DNA of 28,168 nt, from contig JACQNQ010000010.1 in the NCBI GenBank assembly GCA_016202965.1, positions 1 through 28,168 on the forward strand, given 5' to 3'. Below the pieces are notes generated by a model, which saw nothing but the letters and a program-made list of their open reading frames with translations, made no database searches and had not been told where the DNA came from. The position numbers and the translations under genes are program-made. Shown here one piece after another: positions 1 to 6,229 of the stretch (the stretch's first letter is position 1; the number at the start of each line of letters is the position of its first letter). The DNA is from Candidatus Zambryskiibacteriota bacterium (GTDB taxonomy: Bacteria > Patescibacteriota > Minisyncoccia > Phycocordibacterales > DATDWN01).

Positions 1-20
1 ATTTTTACATTTTTATATTT
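1..20. repeat. Partial family C repeat arm at window edge
   Basis: The first 20 bases resemble the right arm of the family C hairpins at 2684-2799 and 21996-22101 (both contain TTTACATTTT). The rest of the element would lie outside the window, so this is a tentative match. Confidence 0.35.
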
Positions 21-23
21 CCT

Positions 24-62
24 AAAAAAGAAAAATGGCGACCTCGTACGAAGTCGCCATTA
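24..62 (-). terminator. Rho-independent terminator of the minus-strand sod gene set
   Basis: Arms AATGGCGAC (34-42) and GTCGCCATT (53-61) form a 9-bp stem, followed on the minus strand by a T-rich tract (TTTTTCTTTTTT). It lies 8 bases past the stop of the 101-codon gene. Confidence 0.8.
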
Positions 63-69
63 GCTGCTT

Positions 70-375
70 TTAGTCCGCAACAACTTCGCAGCAGTCGGGG
101 TCAAAAATTAGTGTGGGGAATCGAAGTCTTTCAACATTTTCTTCCCACCACTTTCTTGCTTCAGGATGTTTTTGCTCTAGCACGTTCATGGCGTCGTCCC
201 ATCGTATGGCGTATCCGCCTACTCGGTCAGTAACCAACTTGCCCGTCATAACATCTGCGAGCAAATTGTTTGACATATCGAGAACTGGCAAAATCAAACC
301 GATCCATTTATCCCGTATTTCTATCGGCGCTCCGCCAGCGGGACGTGATTTAATCCGAACAAAACACTGTGGCAT
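70..375 (-). CDS. Hypothetical protein, 101 aa, with strong Shine-Dalgarno
   Basis: I do not recognise this family. The protein is soluble-looking and aromatic-rich (WDDAMNVLEQKHPEARKWW in the second half) and ends in an acidic tail with adjacent cysteines (DPDCCEVVAD). No signal peptide or membrane segment is visible. The start is fixed by a perfect AGGAGG at 385-390, nine bases before ATG. It is the last gene of a minus-strand set after sod and a 44-codon membrane gene (23 bases separate the two small genes), and a clear hairpin terminator follows. It belongs to the group of small SD-led genes scattered between the translation genes here. Confidence 0.7.
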   Translation of the reverse strand: MPQCFVRIKSRPAGGAPIEIRDKWIGLILPVLDMSNNLLADVMTGKLVTDRVGGYAIRWDDAMNVLEQKHPEARKWWEENVERLRFPTLIFDPDCCEVVAD

Positions 376-397
376 ATGACCTTACCTCCTTAATCCA

Positions 398-532
398 TCA
401 TTTTTTATCGGGTTTCTCATCATCTGAGCCAAGCAGGACATGCCAAACTCTTGGTCGGAAATAGGCAAGAGTTAAAAACCCAAGCCACAATCCAGCAATG
501 ATACCTATTGTAATCAAAAATTCTCTGAGCAT
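398..532 (-). CDS. Small single-span membrane protein, 44 aa
   Basis: A short gene beginning MLREFLITIGIIAGLWLGF and ending in a charged tail (GSDDEKPDKK). Residues about 5-25 form one hydrophobic membrane segment, so the C-terminus is probably cytoplasmic. AGGAGG at 540-545 lies seven bases before ATG and decides the start. The next gene downstream has an equally strong SD. A promoter with 17-base spacing (TTTACA/TTTACT) lies in the 3' end of sod just upstream. Function is unknown; size and topology suggest a membrane-associated small protein, but that is only inference. Confidence 0.65.
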   Translation of the reverse strand: MLREFLITIGIIAGLWLGFLTLAYFRPRVWHVLLGSDDEKPDKK

Positions 533-560
533 TGTCGCTCCTCCTTTCGTTTCCGAAATT

Positions 561-589
561 AGTAAAGCAAATTATTACGCGTCTGTAAA
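561..589 (-). promoter_or_regulatory. Promoter for the two small minus-strand genes
   Basis: On the minus strand, TTTACA (584-589) and TTTACT (561-566) are 17 bases apart, overlapping the 3' end of sod. The SD of the 44-codon gene follows. Confidence 0.45.
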
Positions 590-1168
590 GTTCTTTTCAA
601 TTTTTGACCAATTCAAATTTTCAAAATAATCCTCAACATACTGTTTCTTTCCGGATGGCTGATAGTCAGCGACAAAAGCGTGCTCCCACATATCCAAAGC
701 AAGTATCGGCGCGCATCCTACAAGCTGTCCCAACTGGTGGTCTTCCACATAAGCATTCAAAAGTCGTTTTTCTTTTACATCAAAATAAAGTATGGCCCAG
801 CCGACACCGCGCATTATGGCGATTGATTTGAAACGATTTAGCCAAGCATCAAACGAACCCCATTCATTTTGAATTGCGGTGGCGAGTGCTCCACTTGTGG
901 TGAGCACAGTCGAACCATCGGACAGAGAACCAAAATAAATTTCGTGATTGCGCATACCATCGTATTCAAACCCGAAACGTCTCTGCACTTCACCCAAAGC
1001 GTAAGCGTTTTTCTCTGCATCCATTGCCAGTTCGTCTATTTTTTGTAGTACCAGATTTGTATGTTTTACATATCCAGCATAAAGTTTGAGATGTTCCTCA
1101 ATAGTTTTCGCCGAAATTCCTTTCAATTCTCCTATATTAAATTTTTTCTCTTCAAATGGTTTTATCAT
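575..1168 (-). CDS. sod: Fe/Mn-family superoxide dismutase
   Basis: Converts superoxide to oxygen and hydrogen peroxide. At 197 aa the length is typical. All four predicted metal ligands are visible: His26 (in TIEEHLKLY), His75 (in MRNHEIYFG), Asp159 and His163 (in LALDMWEHAF). Tyr33 matches the gateway tyrosine, and the family C-terminus (YVEDYFENLNW) is present. Residue 144 is His (VEDHQLG), in the region where bacterial Mn or Fe enzymes usually carry Gln or Asn near the metal. This resembles some archaeal-type sequences, so metal choice cannot be assigned. No signal peptide, so cytoplasmic. There is no SD; the start lies 8 bases past an arm of a family B hairpin shared with the divergent ComEC-like gene. 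Confidence 0.95.
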   Translation of the reverse strand: MIKPFEEKKFNIGELKGISAKTIEEHLKLYAGYVKHTNLVLQKIDELAMDAEKNAYALGEVQRRFGFEYDGMRNHEIYFGSLSDGSTVLTTSGALATAIQNEWGSFDAWLNRFKSIAIMRGVGWAILYFDVKEKRLLNAYVEDHQLGQLVGCAPILALDMWEHAFVADYQPSGKKQYVEDYFENLNWSKIEKNFTDA

Positions 1169-1176
1169 AAATGATT

Positions 1177-1258
1177 CGCACTAATCTACGAATGACTCAC
1201 CAATCGCACGAATAAATGCACCTATTTGTAGATTCGTGTTGATTCGTAGATTAGTGCG
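1177..1258. repeat. Family B intergenic inverted repeat (sod / ComEC-like)
   Basis: Perfect 17-bp arms CGCACTAATCTACGAAT (1177-1193) and its complement (1242-1258) flank a centre with further partial repeats. The right arm ends 8 bases before the -10 box of the ComEC-like gene; the left arm ends 9 bases from the sod start. Relatives are at 18382-18420, 20187-20272 and 23014-23093. Confidence 0.85.
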
Positions 1259-1265
1259 TTGTATG

Positions 1266-1271
1266 TATACT
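1266..1271 (+). promoter_or_regulatory. -10 box of a probable leaderless gene
   Basis: TATACT lies seven bases before the ATG at 1279, so transcription should start at or beside the start codon. No good -35 is visible; the matching position falls in the family B right arm. Confidence 0.45.
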
Positions 1272-1278
1272 ATATCAC

Positions 1279-2184
1279 ATGCATAAAATTTTCTCACATA
1301 CAAGAAACTACTTACGCTGGTATATTTTATTATCTCTGCTTACATTAAACATCGTTCTATGGTCCGCTGTTTTTCGCGAAGACAGGCAAGGCATTTTGAC
1401 TTTTGCCGTGCTTAATGTTGGACAAGGCGACGCCCTTTTTATTGAATCGCCGACAGGCACACAAGTTTTGATTGATGGCGGTCCCGGAAATTCTTTAATG
1501 AAAGAAATTTCAAAAATCATGCCGTGGTACGACAGGCACATTGATATGTTGGTAGTTACTAATCCCGATAAAGACCACTACGAAGGATTTATTCCGCTTA
1601 TGAACAAGTATTCAATTGATGTGGTGCTAGAGTCAGGCACGCAATCAAAAGTAGAGACGTATGCAGTTCTGGAAAAAGAAATCGCTGGCAAGAAAATTTC
1701 GAGAGTTTTAGCGCAACGCGGACAAATAATAGACCTCGGCGGAGGAGCTTATTTACAAATCCTTTTTCCTGACCGTGATGTTTCCTTACTTTCGTCAAAT
1801 GACGGTTCAATTGTTATGAAATTAGTTTACGGTAATACTTCCATTGCTTTACAGGGCGATTCAACGGCCAGGATTGAACATTATCTGGTGGGGTTGGGCG
1901 GAGATTTAAAAAGGAGTATTCTCAAAGTCGGACATCACGGCTCGCGCACTTCCACAACAGAAGAATATGTCAAAGCTGTCGCCCCAAAGTGGGCAGTTAT
2001 CTCCTCTGGAATTAACAACAACTACGGTCATCCGCACAAAGAAGTTTTGGACACTTTAAACAAATTTGAAGTTCCCATACTGGATACTTGTGCAATGGGA
2101 CGAATTATTTTACATTCCGATGGCAAAGAATTTACCTTGGAAAATAAAAATATCGCCGAAACACTCGTCGGCTGTAGAAAATAA
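1279..2184 (+). CDS. ComEC/Rec2-like metallo-beta-lactamase-fold hydrolase, membrane-anchored
   Basis: Matches the C-terminal metallo-beta-lactamase-fold domain of the DNA-uptake protein ComEC. One N-terminal membrane anchor (residues about 13-31) precedes the domain. Family motifs: LNVGQGDALFIE (45-56), LIDGGPG, TNPDKDHYEGF (94-104), LQGD (191-194), KVGHHGSRTS (216-225) and YGHPHKEVL (249-257). In the metal motif, the usual first His of HxDxDH is Asn95, while Asp97, Asp99 and His100 remain. The multi-span channel of full ComEC is absent (301 aa). It may be a nuclease domain for DNA uptake or a stand-alone hydrolase; the first is inference. The TATACT box seven bases before ATG suggests a leaderless mRNA. 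Confidence 0.85.
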   Translation: MHKIFSHTRNYLRWYILLSLLTLNIVLWSAVFREDRQGILTFAVLNVGQGDALFIESPTGTQVLIDGGPGNSLMKEISKIMPWYDRHIDMLVVTNPDKDHYEGFIPLMNKYSIDVVLESGTQSKVETYAVLEKEIAGKKISRVLAQRGQIIDLGGGAYLQILFPDRDVSLLSSNDGSIVMKLVYGNTSIALQGDSTARIEHYLVGLGGDLKRSILKVGHHGSRTSTTEEYVKAVAPKWAVISSGINNNYGHPHKEVLDTLNKFEVPILDTCAMGRIILHSDGKEFTLENKNIAETLVGCRK

Positions 2185-2190
2185 AAAATT

Positions 2191-2418
2191 TTATTTTTTT
2201 ACTTCCTCCTGAGTAAAAGGTTTTTCAATATTTACGAAAGCGAAGAAAAGAATGTTAAATATAAGAGCGCCCAAAATAGAAACAAACCATCGCAATGGTG
2301 AAGTTGTTTCTATGGAAAACCACATATATCGGTAAACAAAAAATATCAGTGTGAATGAAAAAGAGAAATCTATTAATCCCAGAATAACCGCGATAGTTTT
2401 TTTGTGTTTTATATGCAT
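2191..2418 (-). CDS. Two-span small membrane protein, 75 aa
   Basis: Two hydrophobic segments (about 8-30 and 40-63) separated by a short polar loop, with a basic N-terminus (MHIKHKK) and an acidic-basic tail (QEEVKK). I do not recognise the family. The start codon directly follows the rpmB stop (TAA then ATG), so it is probably translated from the rpmB mRNA by coupling; no SD is present. It ends 6 bases from the convergent ComEC-like stop across an AT-only hairpin. Confidence 0.6.
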   Translation of the reverse strand: MHIKHKKTIAVILGLIDFSFSFTLIFFVYRYMWFSIETTSPLRWFVSILGALIFNILFFAFVNIEKPFTQEEVKK

Positions 2419-2661
2419 TTATATTAAGTGAGCTTTTTTAAGTGTGGCATAGGCGCCATTTTTCTGAATAGTTTTGATAGCCGTTGTAGAAAGAGTCAGA
2501 ATCAGCGACTTTTTAAGTTCAGGAATATAAATCTTCTTTTTCTGAAGATTGGCGTACTTTCGAACTCTGCCAGTCGGATTGAATTGAGTGGCACGAGTGC
2601 GGTTTGAATATCCGCCGCCCATTTGCGACGATTTGTTTGTTATGATACATACTTTAGCCAT
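2419..2661 (-). CDS. rpmB: Ribosomal protein bL28
   Basis: Large-subunit protein of 80 aa. The start MAKVCIITNKSSQMGGGYSN fits the bL28 N-terminus, followed by the GRVRKYANLQKKKIYIP segment and the C-terminal TTAIKTIQKNGAYATLKK helix. An upstream in-frame ATG would add 15 hydrophobic residues unlike the family, so MAKVC is chosen. bL28 is usually next to rpmG; here it pairs with a small membrane gene. Its divergent neighbour is the M50 protease across a family C hairpin. Confidence 0.93.
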   Translation of the reverse strand: MAKVCIITNKSSQMGGGYSNRTRATQFNPTGRVRKYANLQKKKIYIPELKKSLILTLSTTAIKTIQKNGAYATLKKAHLI

Positions 2662-2683
2662 AATGGGAAGCATGGTAACATAT

Positions 2684-2799
2684 AAAATGTAAATTGCAAA
2701 TATCAAAAATCAAAATGACAATTAAAAATGTAAAATTTTAGAATTCAATTTTTTAACCTTACATTGTCATTTTGCATTTTGATTTTTACATTTTTAATT
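2684..2799. repeat. Family C intergenic inverted repeat (rpmB / M50)
   Basis: Left arm 2684-2723 (AAAATGTAAATTGCAAATAT and on) pairs imperfectly with right arm 2755-2799 (CATTTTGATTTTTACATTTT and on). The copy at 21996-22101 between rplP and rpmC has the same arm words with differences. The element ends 7 bases before the M50 start. Confidence 0.75.
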
Positions 2800-2806
2800 T
2801 TCTGCT

Positions 2807-3403
2807 ATGCAACTGGATTTTATTTTCTCCATCATCATCCTGATTTTCTCGGTTGTTATCCACGAAGTCTCTCACGGCTACGTGGCTTACAGCATGGGCG
2901 ACAACACGGCCAAATATGCCGGACGATTGACACTCAATCCACTGAAACATCTTGAATGGTTCGGCTCTTTCCTAATGCCCTTGATGTCTTATTTTCTCGG
3001 AGGATTTATTATCGGCTGGGCCAAGCCGGTGCCTTTTAATCCATACAATTTAAGTAATCAAAGATGGGGTGAAGCACTCGTGGCTTTTGCCGGACCAGCC
3101 GCGAACATTTTAATTACTTTAGTTTTGGGGTTTTTTATTCGTTTCGGAATTTTTACCGAACTACAAAATGCATTCGCCACTATTGTGTTTATCAATCTTA
3201 TTTTGGCCACACTTAATCTCGTCCCAATACCGCCATTGGACGGTTCCAAAATTCTTTTTTCTGTCTTGCCAAACAGTTTGATGGAAGTCCGCGGGTTTTT
3301 GGAAAAAAACAGTCTCTTCGTTCTGATATTTTTTATTTTTTTCCTCTGGCAATTTATCCTGCCTTTAGTATCACTTGAATTTTCACTTATTACCGGGATT
3401 TAA
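2807..3403 (+). CDS. M50-family site-2-type membrane metalloprotease
   Basis: A short (198 aa) intramembrane zinc protease that would cleave transmembrane segments of substrate proteins. HEVSH (19-23) in the first membrane helix supplies the zinc-binding histidines and catalytic glutamate. NLVPIPPLDG (137-146) in a later helix gives the third ligand, Asp145. Further conserved parts are LTLNPLKHLEWFG (41-53) and the AFAGPAANI helix (93-101). About five membrane spans; no PDZ domain, as in the minimal branch. Substrate unknown. There is no SD; the start follows a family C hairpin. Confidence 0.93.
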   Translation: MQLDFIFSIIILIFSVVIHEVSHGYVAYSMGDNTAKYAGRLTLNPLKHLEWFGSFLMPLMSYFLGGFIIGWAKPVPFNPYNLSNQRWGEALVAFAGPAANILITLVLGFFIRFGIFTELQNAFATIVFINLILATLNLVPIPPLDGSKILFSVLPNSLMEVRGFLEKNSLFVLIFFIFFLWQFILPLVSLEFSLITGI

Positions 3404-3442
3404 TCTAAATCTTGCTTACTTACTCACACGTAGTGTTAGCAA

Positions 3443-3466
3443 ATGGCTTTATATAGCCATATTTTA
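3443..3466 (+). terminator. Possible weak terminator after M50 gene
   Basis: ATGGCT (3443-3448) pairs with AGCCAT (3455-3460), followed by ATTTTA. The stem is only 6 bp and the T tract is poor. Confidence 0.3.
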
Positions 3467-3505
3467 GTGATTTTACCGTTAATTTTTTGGAAAACAAAAA
3501 ATCGC

Positions 3506-3535
3506 TTGACAGTGAGCAAGCAAGTATGCTAAACT
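3506..3535 (+). promoter_or_regulatory. Promoter for the rpsL leader / candidate ncRNA
   Basis: Perfect -35 TTGACA (3506-3511), then TAAACT (3530-3535) after an 18-base spacer. It is the only clear promoter before rpsL and reads into the structured segment at 3541-3915. Confidence 0.55.
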
Positions 3536-3540
3536 GTTTT

Positions 3541-3915
3541 TGTCAGAGTTTTGCCGGATGGGACTCGTGATCAGCAGGAACATCTCCGGATATATCAATT
3601 GGTGATAAATAAAAATGCTCGCCACCATTGATGAATTCGCTTTTGCGTTTTGCGCTGGCTGGGGGAGAGAATGTTTGCGAGCGACATTTCAACCCGGCCA
3701 TTCTCGAATGTGTCTTGTCATCTCGATTGGTCGGAGTGTGGAGTAGAGGAAATTTTTTACCTCCCGCTCCGACCAAAAGTTCCTTTCAAAAATGTGATAA
3801 GATCCCCCGACCAAAAAATCGAAATCGGTTGAACGGGGGCAACCAAATCTAGCGTCTTCTTCGGAAGGGTTTAGCCGAGTTAACTAGCGATAGTTCCTCG
3901 GCTATTTTATTTTCC
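3541..3915 (+). ncRNA. Candidate structured ncRNA or attenuated leader upstream of rpsL
   Basis: About 370 bases, GC-richer than their surroundings, run from a promoter to a hairpin terminator. Visible stems: ATCAATTGGTG (3594-3604) with CACCATTGAT (3623-3632, one bulge); TTGGTCGGAG (3727-3736) with CTCCGACCAA (3767-3776); a CTTC-TTCG-GAAG hairpin (3856-3867) with a UUCG tetraloop; and the terminator stem. A CCCCC run near 3800 can pair with GGGGGA near 3660 or with GGGGG near 3836, so two folds compete. I looked for RNase P, tmRNA, SRP and T-box signature sequences and saw none. Short open frames here are not convincing. It could be a stand-alone RNA or an rpsL attenuator. Confidence 0.45.
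3872..3915 (+). terminator. Rho-independent terminator (attenuator?) before rpsL
   Basis: TAGCCGAG (3872-3879) pairs with CTCGGCTA (3897-3904), with an inner AACTA/TAGTT stem and GCGA loop. The tract TTTTATTTT follows. It lies 97 bases before rpsL with no obvious promoter between, so transcription into rpsL may depend on readthrough. Confidence 0.75.
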
Positions 3916-3931
3916 AAATTTTCCAAAATAT

Positions 3932-3959
3932 CATATCTTACGATATATCGTAAGATATG
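3932..3959. promoter_or_regulatory. 28-base perfect palindrome upstream of rpsL
   Basis: The 14-base half-site CATATCTTACGATA is followed directly by its complement, with no spacer. It lies between the leader terminator and the rpsL start. It could be an operator for a dimeric repressor or a cruciform/RNA hairpin; no regulator gene is adjacent. Confidence 0.6.
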
Positions 3960-4011
3960 AAGCTTTGTCTTTATTTGCAATTTTGAGATACATATATTAG
4001 AGTAGTGTCCA

Positions 4012-4425
4012 ATGTCAACAATAAATCAGCTGGTCAGACACAAGCGAAATAAAGTCAAAGTAAAACCGCGGGCGGTGGCTCTTACTCGCGGCTTTAACAA
4101 CCTGACAAACTGTCCGGTTTATTATTCGTCGCCCTTCAAAAGGGGAGTTTGCGTAAAAGTAACAACCAAAACTCCGAAGAAACCAAACTCGGCTATCAGA
4201 AAAATCGCCAGAGTTCGCCTGACAAACGGTATGGAAGTAACAGCTTATATTCCCGGGATGGGACACACATTGCAGGAACATTCAGTCGTTTTACTTCGCG
4301 GAGGTAAAGTAAAAGATGTCGGTGTGCGCTACACAATAGTCCGAGGCAAACTTGACGCCACAGGCGTTGAGAAGAGAATGCAGGCGCGTTCGCGATACGG
4401 CGCTAAGCGCCCTAAGGGGAAGTAG
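4012..4425 (+). CDS. rpsL: Ribosomal protein uS12
   Basis: Decoding-centre protein of the small subunit; 137 aa versus about 124 in E. coli. Core motifs are intact: [20 protein letters not shown] (the lysine matching E. coli Lys42 is kept), [28 protein letters not shown]. Two oddities. An insertion of about 13 residues ([17 protein letters not shown] region) precedes KRGVC. The loop that is KDLPGVRYHTVRG in E. coli reads [12 protein letters not shown], so the proline of the streptomycin-associated loop is missing, while the Asp that is methylthiolated in E. coli is kept. No SD. Heads the str-type module with rpsG. Confidence 0.97.
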   Translation: MSTINQLVRHKRNKVKVKPRAVALTRGFNNLTNCPVYYSSPFKRGVCVKVTTKTPKKPNSAIRKIARVRLTNGMEVTAYIPGMGHTLQEHSVVLLRGGKVKDVGVRYTIVRGKLDATGVEKRMQARSRYGAKRPKGK

Positions 4426-4464
4426 TTGAATAAGTTTGATAAGTTGTATAAGTTAAAATAACTC
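4426..4464. repeat. Family E short AT repeat (rpsL / rpsG)
   Basis: Three spaced copies of ATAAGTT-like words (AATAAGTTTG, GATAAGTTG, TATAAGTTA) fill the spacer. It resembles, in reverse sense, the TTTACGAACTTTATAAC tandem before rpsS. Confidence 0.4.
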
Positions 4465-4935
4465 ATGCGAAGAAAAGTTACAAACAGAAATATAGTTGGT
4501 AAAGATATTGAGTTCAATTCTCAAAAAGTGGCGAAGTTTATCAATTATGTTATGGAACGCGGACAAAAAGAAACTGCCCGCAAAATAGTTTACGATGCGT
4601 TTAATGAAATAAAAGAAAAGACAAAAACAGAAAATCCTGTAGAAATTTTTGAAACAGCTTTAAAAAATACCGGACCTTTGACCGAAGTTCGCTCGCGAAG
4701 AGTCGGCGGGGCAAACTATCAGATTCCCCGCGAAGTCAGGCCGGAACGCCGAAGTTTTCTTTCAATGAAGTGGATAATTGATGCTGCTCGCGACGGCAAA
4801 GGCAAGCCAATGGCCGAGAAACTGGCTGACGAAATAATTTTAGCTTCAAAAAACGAAGGCAAGGCAGTCAAGAAAAAAGAAGACACCCACAAAATGGCGG
4901 AAGCCAACAAGGCCTTCGCACATTTTGCATGGTAG
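4465..4935 (+). CDS. rpsG: Ribosomal protein uS7
   Basis: Small-subunit head protein that nucleates 3'-domain assembly; 156 aa, normal length. Recognised by MRRKVTNRN, FINYVMERGQKETARKIVYD, FETALKNTGPLTEVRSRRVG, GANYQIPREVRPERR and the C-terminal DTHKMAEANKAFAHFAW. No SD; a 39-base AT spacer separates it from rpsL. In most bacteria fusA follows directly; here a family D hairpin and two accessory genes intervene. Confidence 0.97.
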   Translation: MRRKVTNRNIVGKDIEFNSQKVAKFINYVMERGQKETARKIVYDAFNEIKEKTKTENPVEIFETALKNTGPLTEVRSRRVGGANYQIPREVRPERRSFLSMKWIIDAARDGKGKPMAEKLADEIILASKNEGKAVKKKEDTHKMAEANKAFAHFAW

Positions 4936-4954
4936 TTCTTGTGGTCTTTTTGCC

Positions 4955-5042
4955 GAATTTCTTTGCTCTCGGTTTTGTCTGCTCCACGCAACGTAGCAAT
5001 CTACGTTTTGGTCACAGATAAAACCTGCGAACTTCGAAATTC
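4955..5042. repeat. Family D1 nested hairpin after rpsG
   Basis: Three nested stems: GAATTTC (4955-4961)/GAAATTC (5036-5042); GGTTTTGTCTG (4971-4981)/CAGATAAAACC (5015-5025); apical AACGTAG (4990-4996)/CTACGTT (5001-5007). The apex is flanked by GCTCCACGC on the left and TTGGTCACA on the right, words shared with D4 and D6 around different apical stems. Confidence 0.75.
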
Positions 5043-5083
5043 AATAAAAATCCTCACAAAAAAATTCTAGGAACTTACCTTTT

Positions 5084-5719
5084 ATGAAAAAGAATTTAGA
5101 TTTAAGAATATACGATAATCTCATAGAGACTATTCGCCAATTTAAAAAACATTATGGATTGTCCAGTTCCATAAGAAAAGTTGACTGGTTTCTTTGGTCT
5201 TATGGAAAAAATTTTCTTTCAGAAAATAACAGTGGATTAAGAAATAAAAAAAGACTTTTAGAACTTTTAAAAAAGCCAACCGACCAACTTATTGGTGAGT
5301 ATGCAGGTAAAGTAAACACAACAGAAAGATATTATATTGGAGATAAGGCGCTTAGAAAACTTCTTGAACATTGCCCAAATAACCACAATTTAGAAGCTGT
5401 ATGGTTGAAAGTAATTGTTATCAATAATTTATATAGTGCAGGAGTTATAGATACTTTTAAAATTGCCAACCATATTGTTAAAATATCCAATTTTGATAAG
5501 AAGGTTGAAAATGCTGACGTTAGTTTAATAGAGGAAATTAGAAAAGGGCACGGTATTAAACGTGAAAAGACTGGTAATGAAATAGACTTTTATTCTTTTG
5601 CTACAAAATATTGTTCAGAGCATTCTCCAGGGAAATATCCAATTTATGATCAATATGTGAGTAAAATGCACCTACTGTATAGAGACAAAATAGCCAAGGA
5701 ATTACTAGGCAAGACCTAA
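5084..5719 (+). CDS. Conserved hypothetical protein, 211 aa (possible HhH glycosylase-like fold)
   Basis: I do not recognise a named family with confidence. The N-terminal part has IRKVDWFLWSYGK (31-43). The middle is helical (NNLYSAGVIDTFKIANHIV). The C-terminal part has FATKYCSEHSPGKYPIYD, which recalls the 'FASKxxHxxxPxxYPIYDxxV' pattern of a family of small uncharacterised proteins and loosely the PIYD region of HhH-GPD glycosylase-like proteins. That link is inference. It is cytoplasmic, Lys-rich, and more AT-rich than the flanking ribosomal genes, which suggests an acquired gene. It is inserted between rpsG and fusA; a hairpin terminator follows about 100 bases later. Confidence 0.7.
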   Translation: MKKNLDLRIYDNLIETIRQFKKHYGLSSSIRKVDWFLWSYGKNFLSENNSGLRNKKRLLELLKKPTDQLIGEYAGKVNTTERYYIGDKALRKLLEHCPNNHNLEAVWLKVIVINNLYSAGVIDTFKIANHIVKISNFDKKVENADVSLIEEIRKGHGIKREKTGNEIDFYSFATKYCSEHSPGKYPIYDQYVSKMHLLYRDKIAKELLGKT

Positions 5720-5809
5720 CAATTCACATATCACATATCAGCCATGGCGTATATGTGAGAATGTAGTAATTTAATAATTCAAATTTAAAAATTTAATAAT
5801 TTTGTGTAT

Positions 5810-5842
5810 CAAAGACAAAGCCCCGAGGAATCGGGACTTTTT
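5810..5842. terminator. Bidirectional terminator between convergent genes
   Basis: GCCCCGA (5820-5826) and TCGGGAC (5831-5837) form the stem around GGAA. TTTTT follows on the plus strand and a T-rich tract on the minus strand. It serves the minus-strand gene ending at 5863 and probably the plus gene ending at 5719. Confidence 0.7.
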
Positions 5843-5862
5843 GCGTCTATGGAACTAGTCGT

Positions 5863-6096
5863 TTAGGCAGTTACGACTTCGAAATCGTCGGCGTTGAGCG
5901 CTTCAGCTTCTCTTTCGGTATAGACATTAATCACGTCATCGCCAGTATTATCAGCCTCAAACTCTTTGATCTGGATTTTTTCTCCGGTCACCCTGTTCTT
6001 GACAGTGATAGGTCCTGGCATCTCAAACCGATACCCAGGCTTACTATTCACTCGAGATACTGGACCAGACAATGCGTACAAATCAAATACTTGCAT
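5863..6096 (-). CDS. Hypothetical protein, 77 aa, with Shine-Dalgarno
   Basis: Begins MQVFDLYALSGPVSRVN and ends in acidic ADDFEVVTA. It looks like a small beta-rich soluble domain, with a central VKNRVTGEKIQIKEFEAD stretch; I do not recognise it. A GTG-started frame five codons longer exists, but GGAGG at 6105-6109 is eight bases before ATG and inside that extension, so ATG is preferred. A good promoter (TTGCAA, 17, TATTAT) lies directly upstream and gives a leader of about 14 bases. It is antisense to the surrounding rpsG and fusA transcription and has its own terminator, forming a self-contained cassette. Confidence 0.65.
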   Translation of the reverse strand: MQVFDLYALSGPVSRVNSKPGYRFEMPGPITVKNRVTGEKIQIKEFEADNTGDDVINVYTEREAEALNADDFEVVTA

Positions 6097-6116
6097 ACTT
6101 AAGACCTCCACTTAAG

Positions 6117-6145
6117 ATAATAACACACCATTTTATATATTGCAA
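6117..6145 (-). promoter_or_regulatory. Promoter of the 77-aa gene
   Basis: Minus strand: TTGCAA (6140-6145), 17-base spacer, TATTAT (6117-6122). Confidence 0.65.
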
Positions 6146-6152
6146 GTTCGCA

Positions 6153-6181
6153 TTGCAACGAAGAGCCTTTTGGTATATAGT
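6153..6181 (+). promoter_or_regulatory. Promoter of fusA
   Basis: TTGCAA (6153-6158), 17-base spacer, TATAGT (6176-6181). It is divergent from, and 7 bases apart from, the promoter of the 77-aa gene. Confidence 0.6.
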
Positions 6182-6229
6182 TTTAACCACATTTCCGCTT
6201 AGGAATTTTTTATTTACTTTATACAACTC

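Noticed and set aside
1177..1258. Family B element as an insertion-sequence remnant
   Set aside because: No transposase fragment or target-site duplication is visible; it recurs as a spacer hairpin.
2180..2210. AT-only palindrome between ComEC-like and 75-aa genes as terminator
   Set aside because: The AATAAAAAATTTTATT stem has no GC pairs; too weak to claim, though it lies between convergent stops.
3543..3852. Open frames on both strands in the rpsL leader (74-77 codons)
   Set aside because: No SD, no family resemblance, and the DNA is dominated by stems; the frames look like by-products of a GC-richer structured segment.
5863..6111. GTG start five codons before the ATG of the 77-aa gene
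   Set aside because: It would place the SD inside the coding region; GGAGG is correctly spaced for the ATG at 6096.
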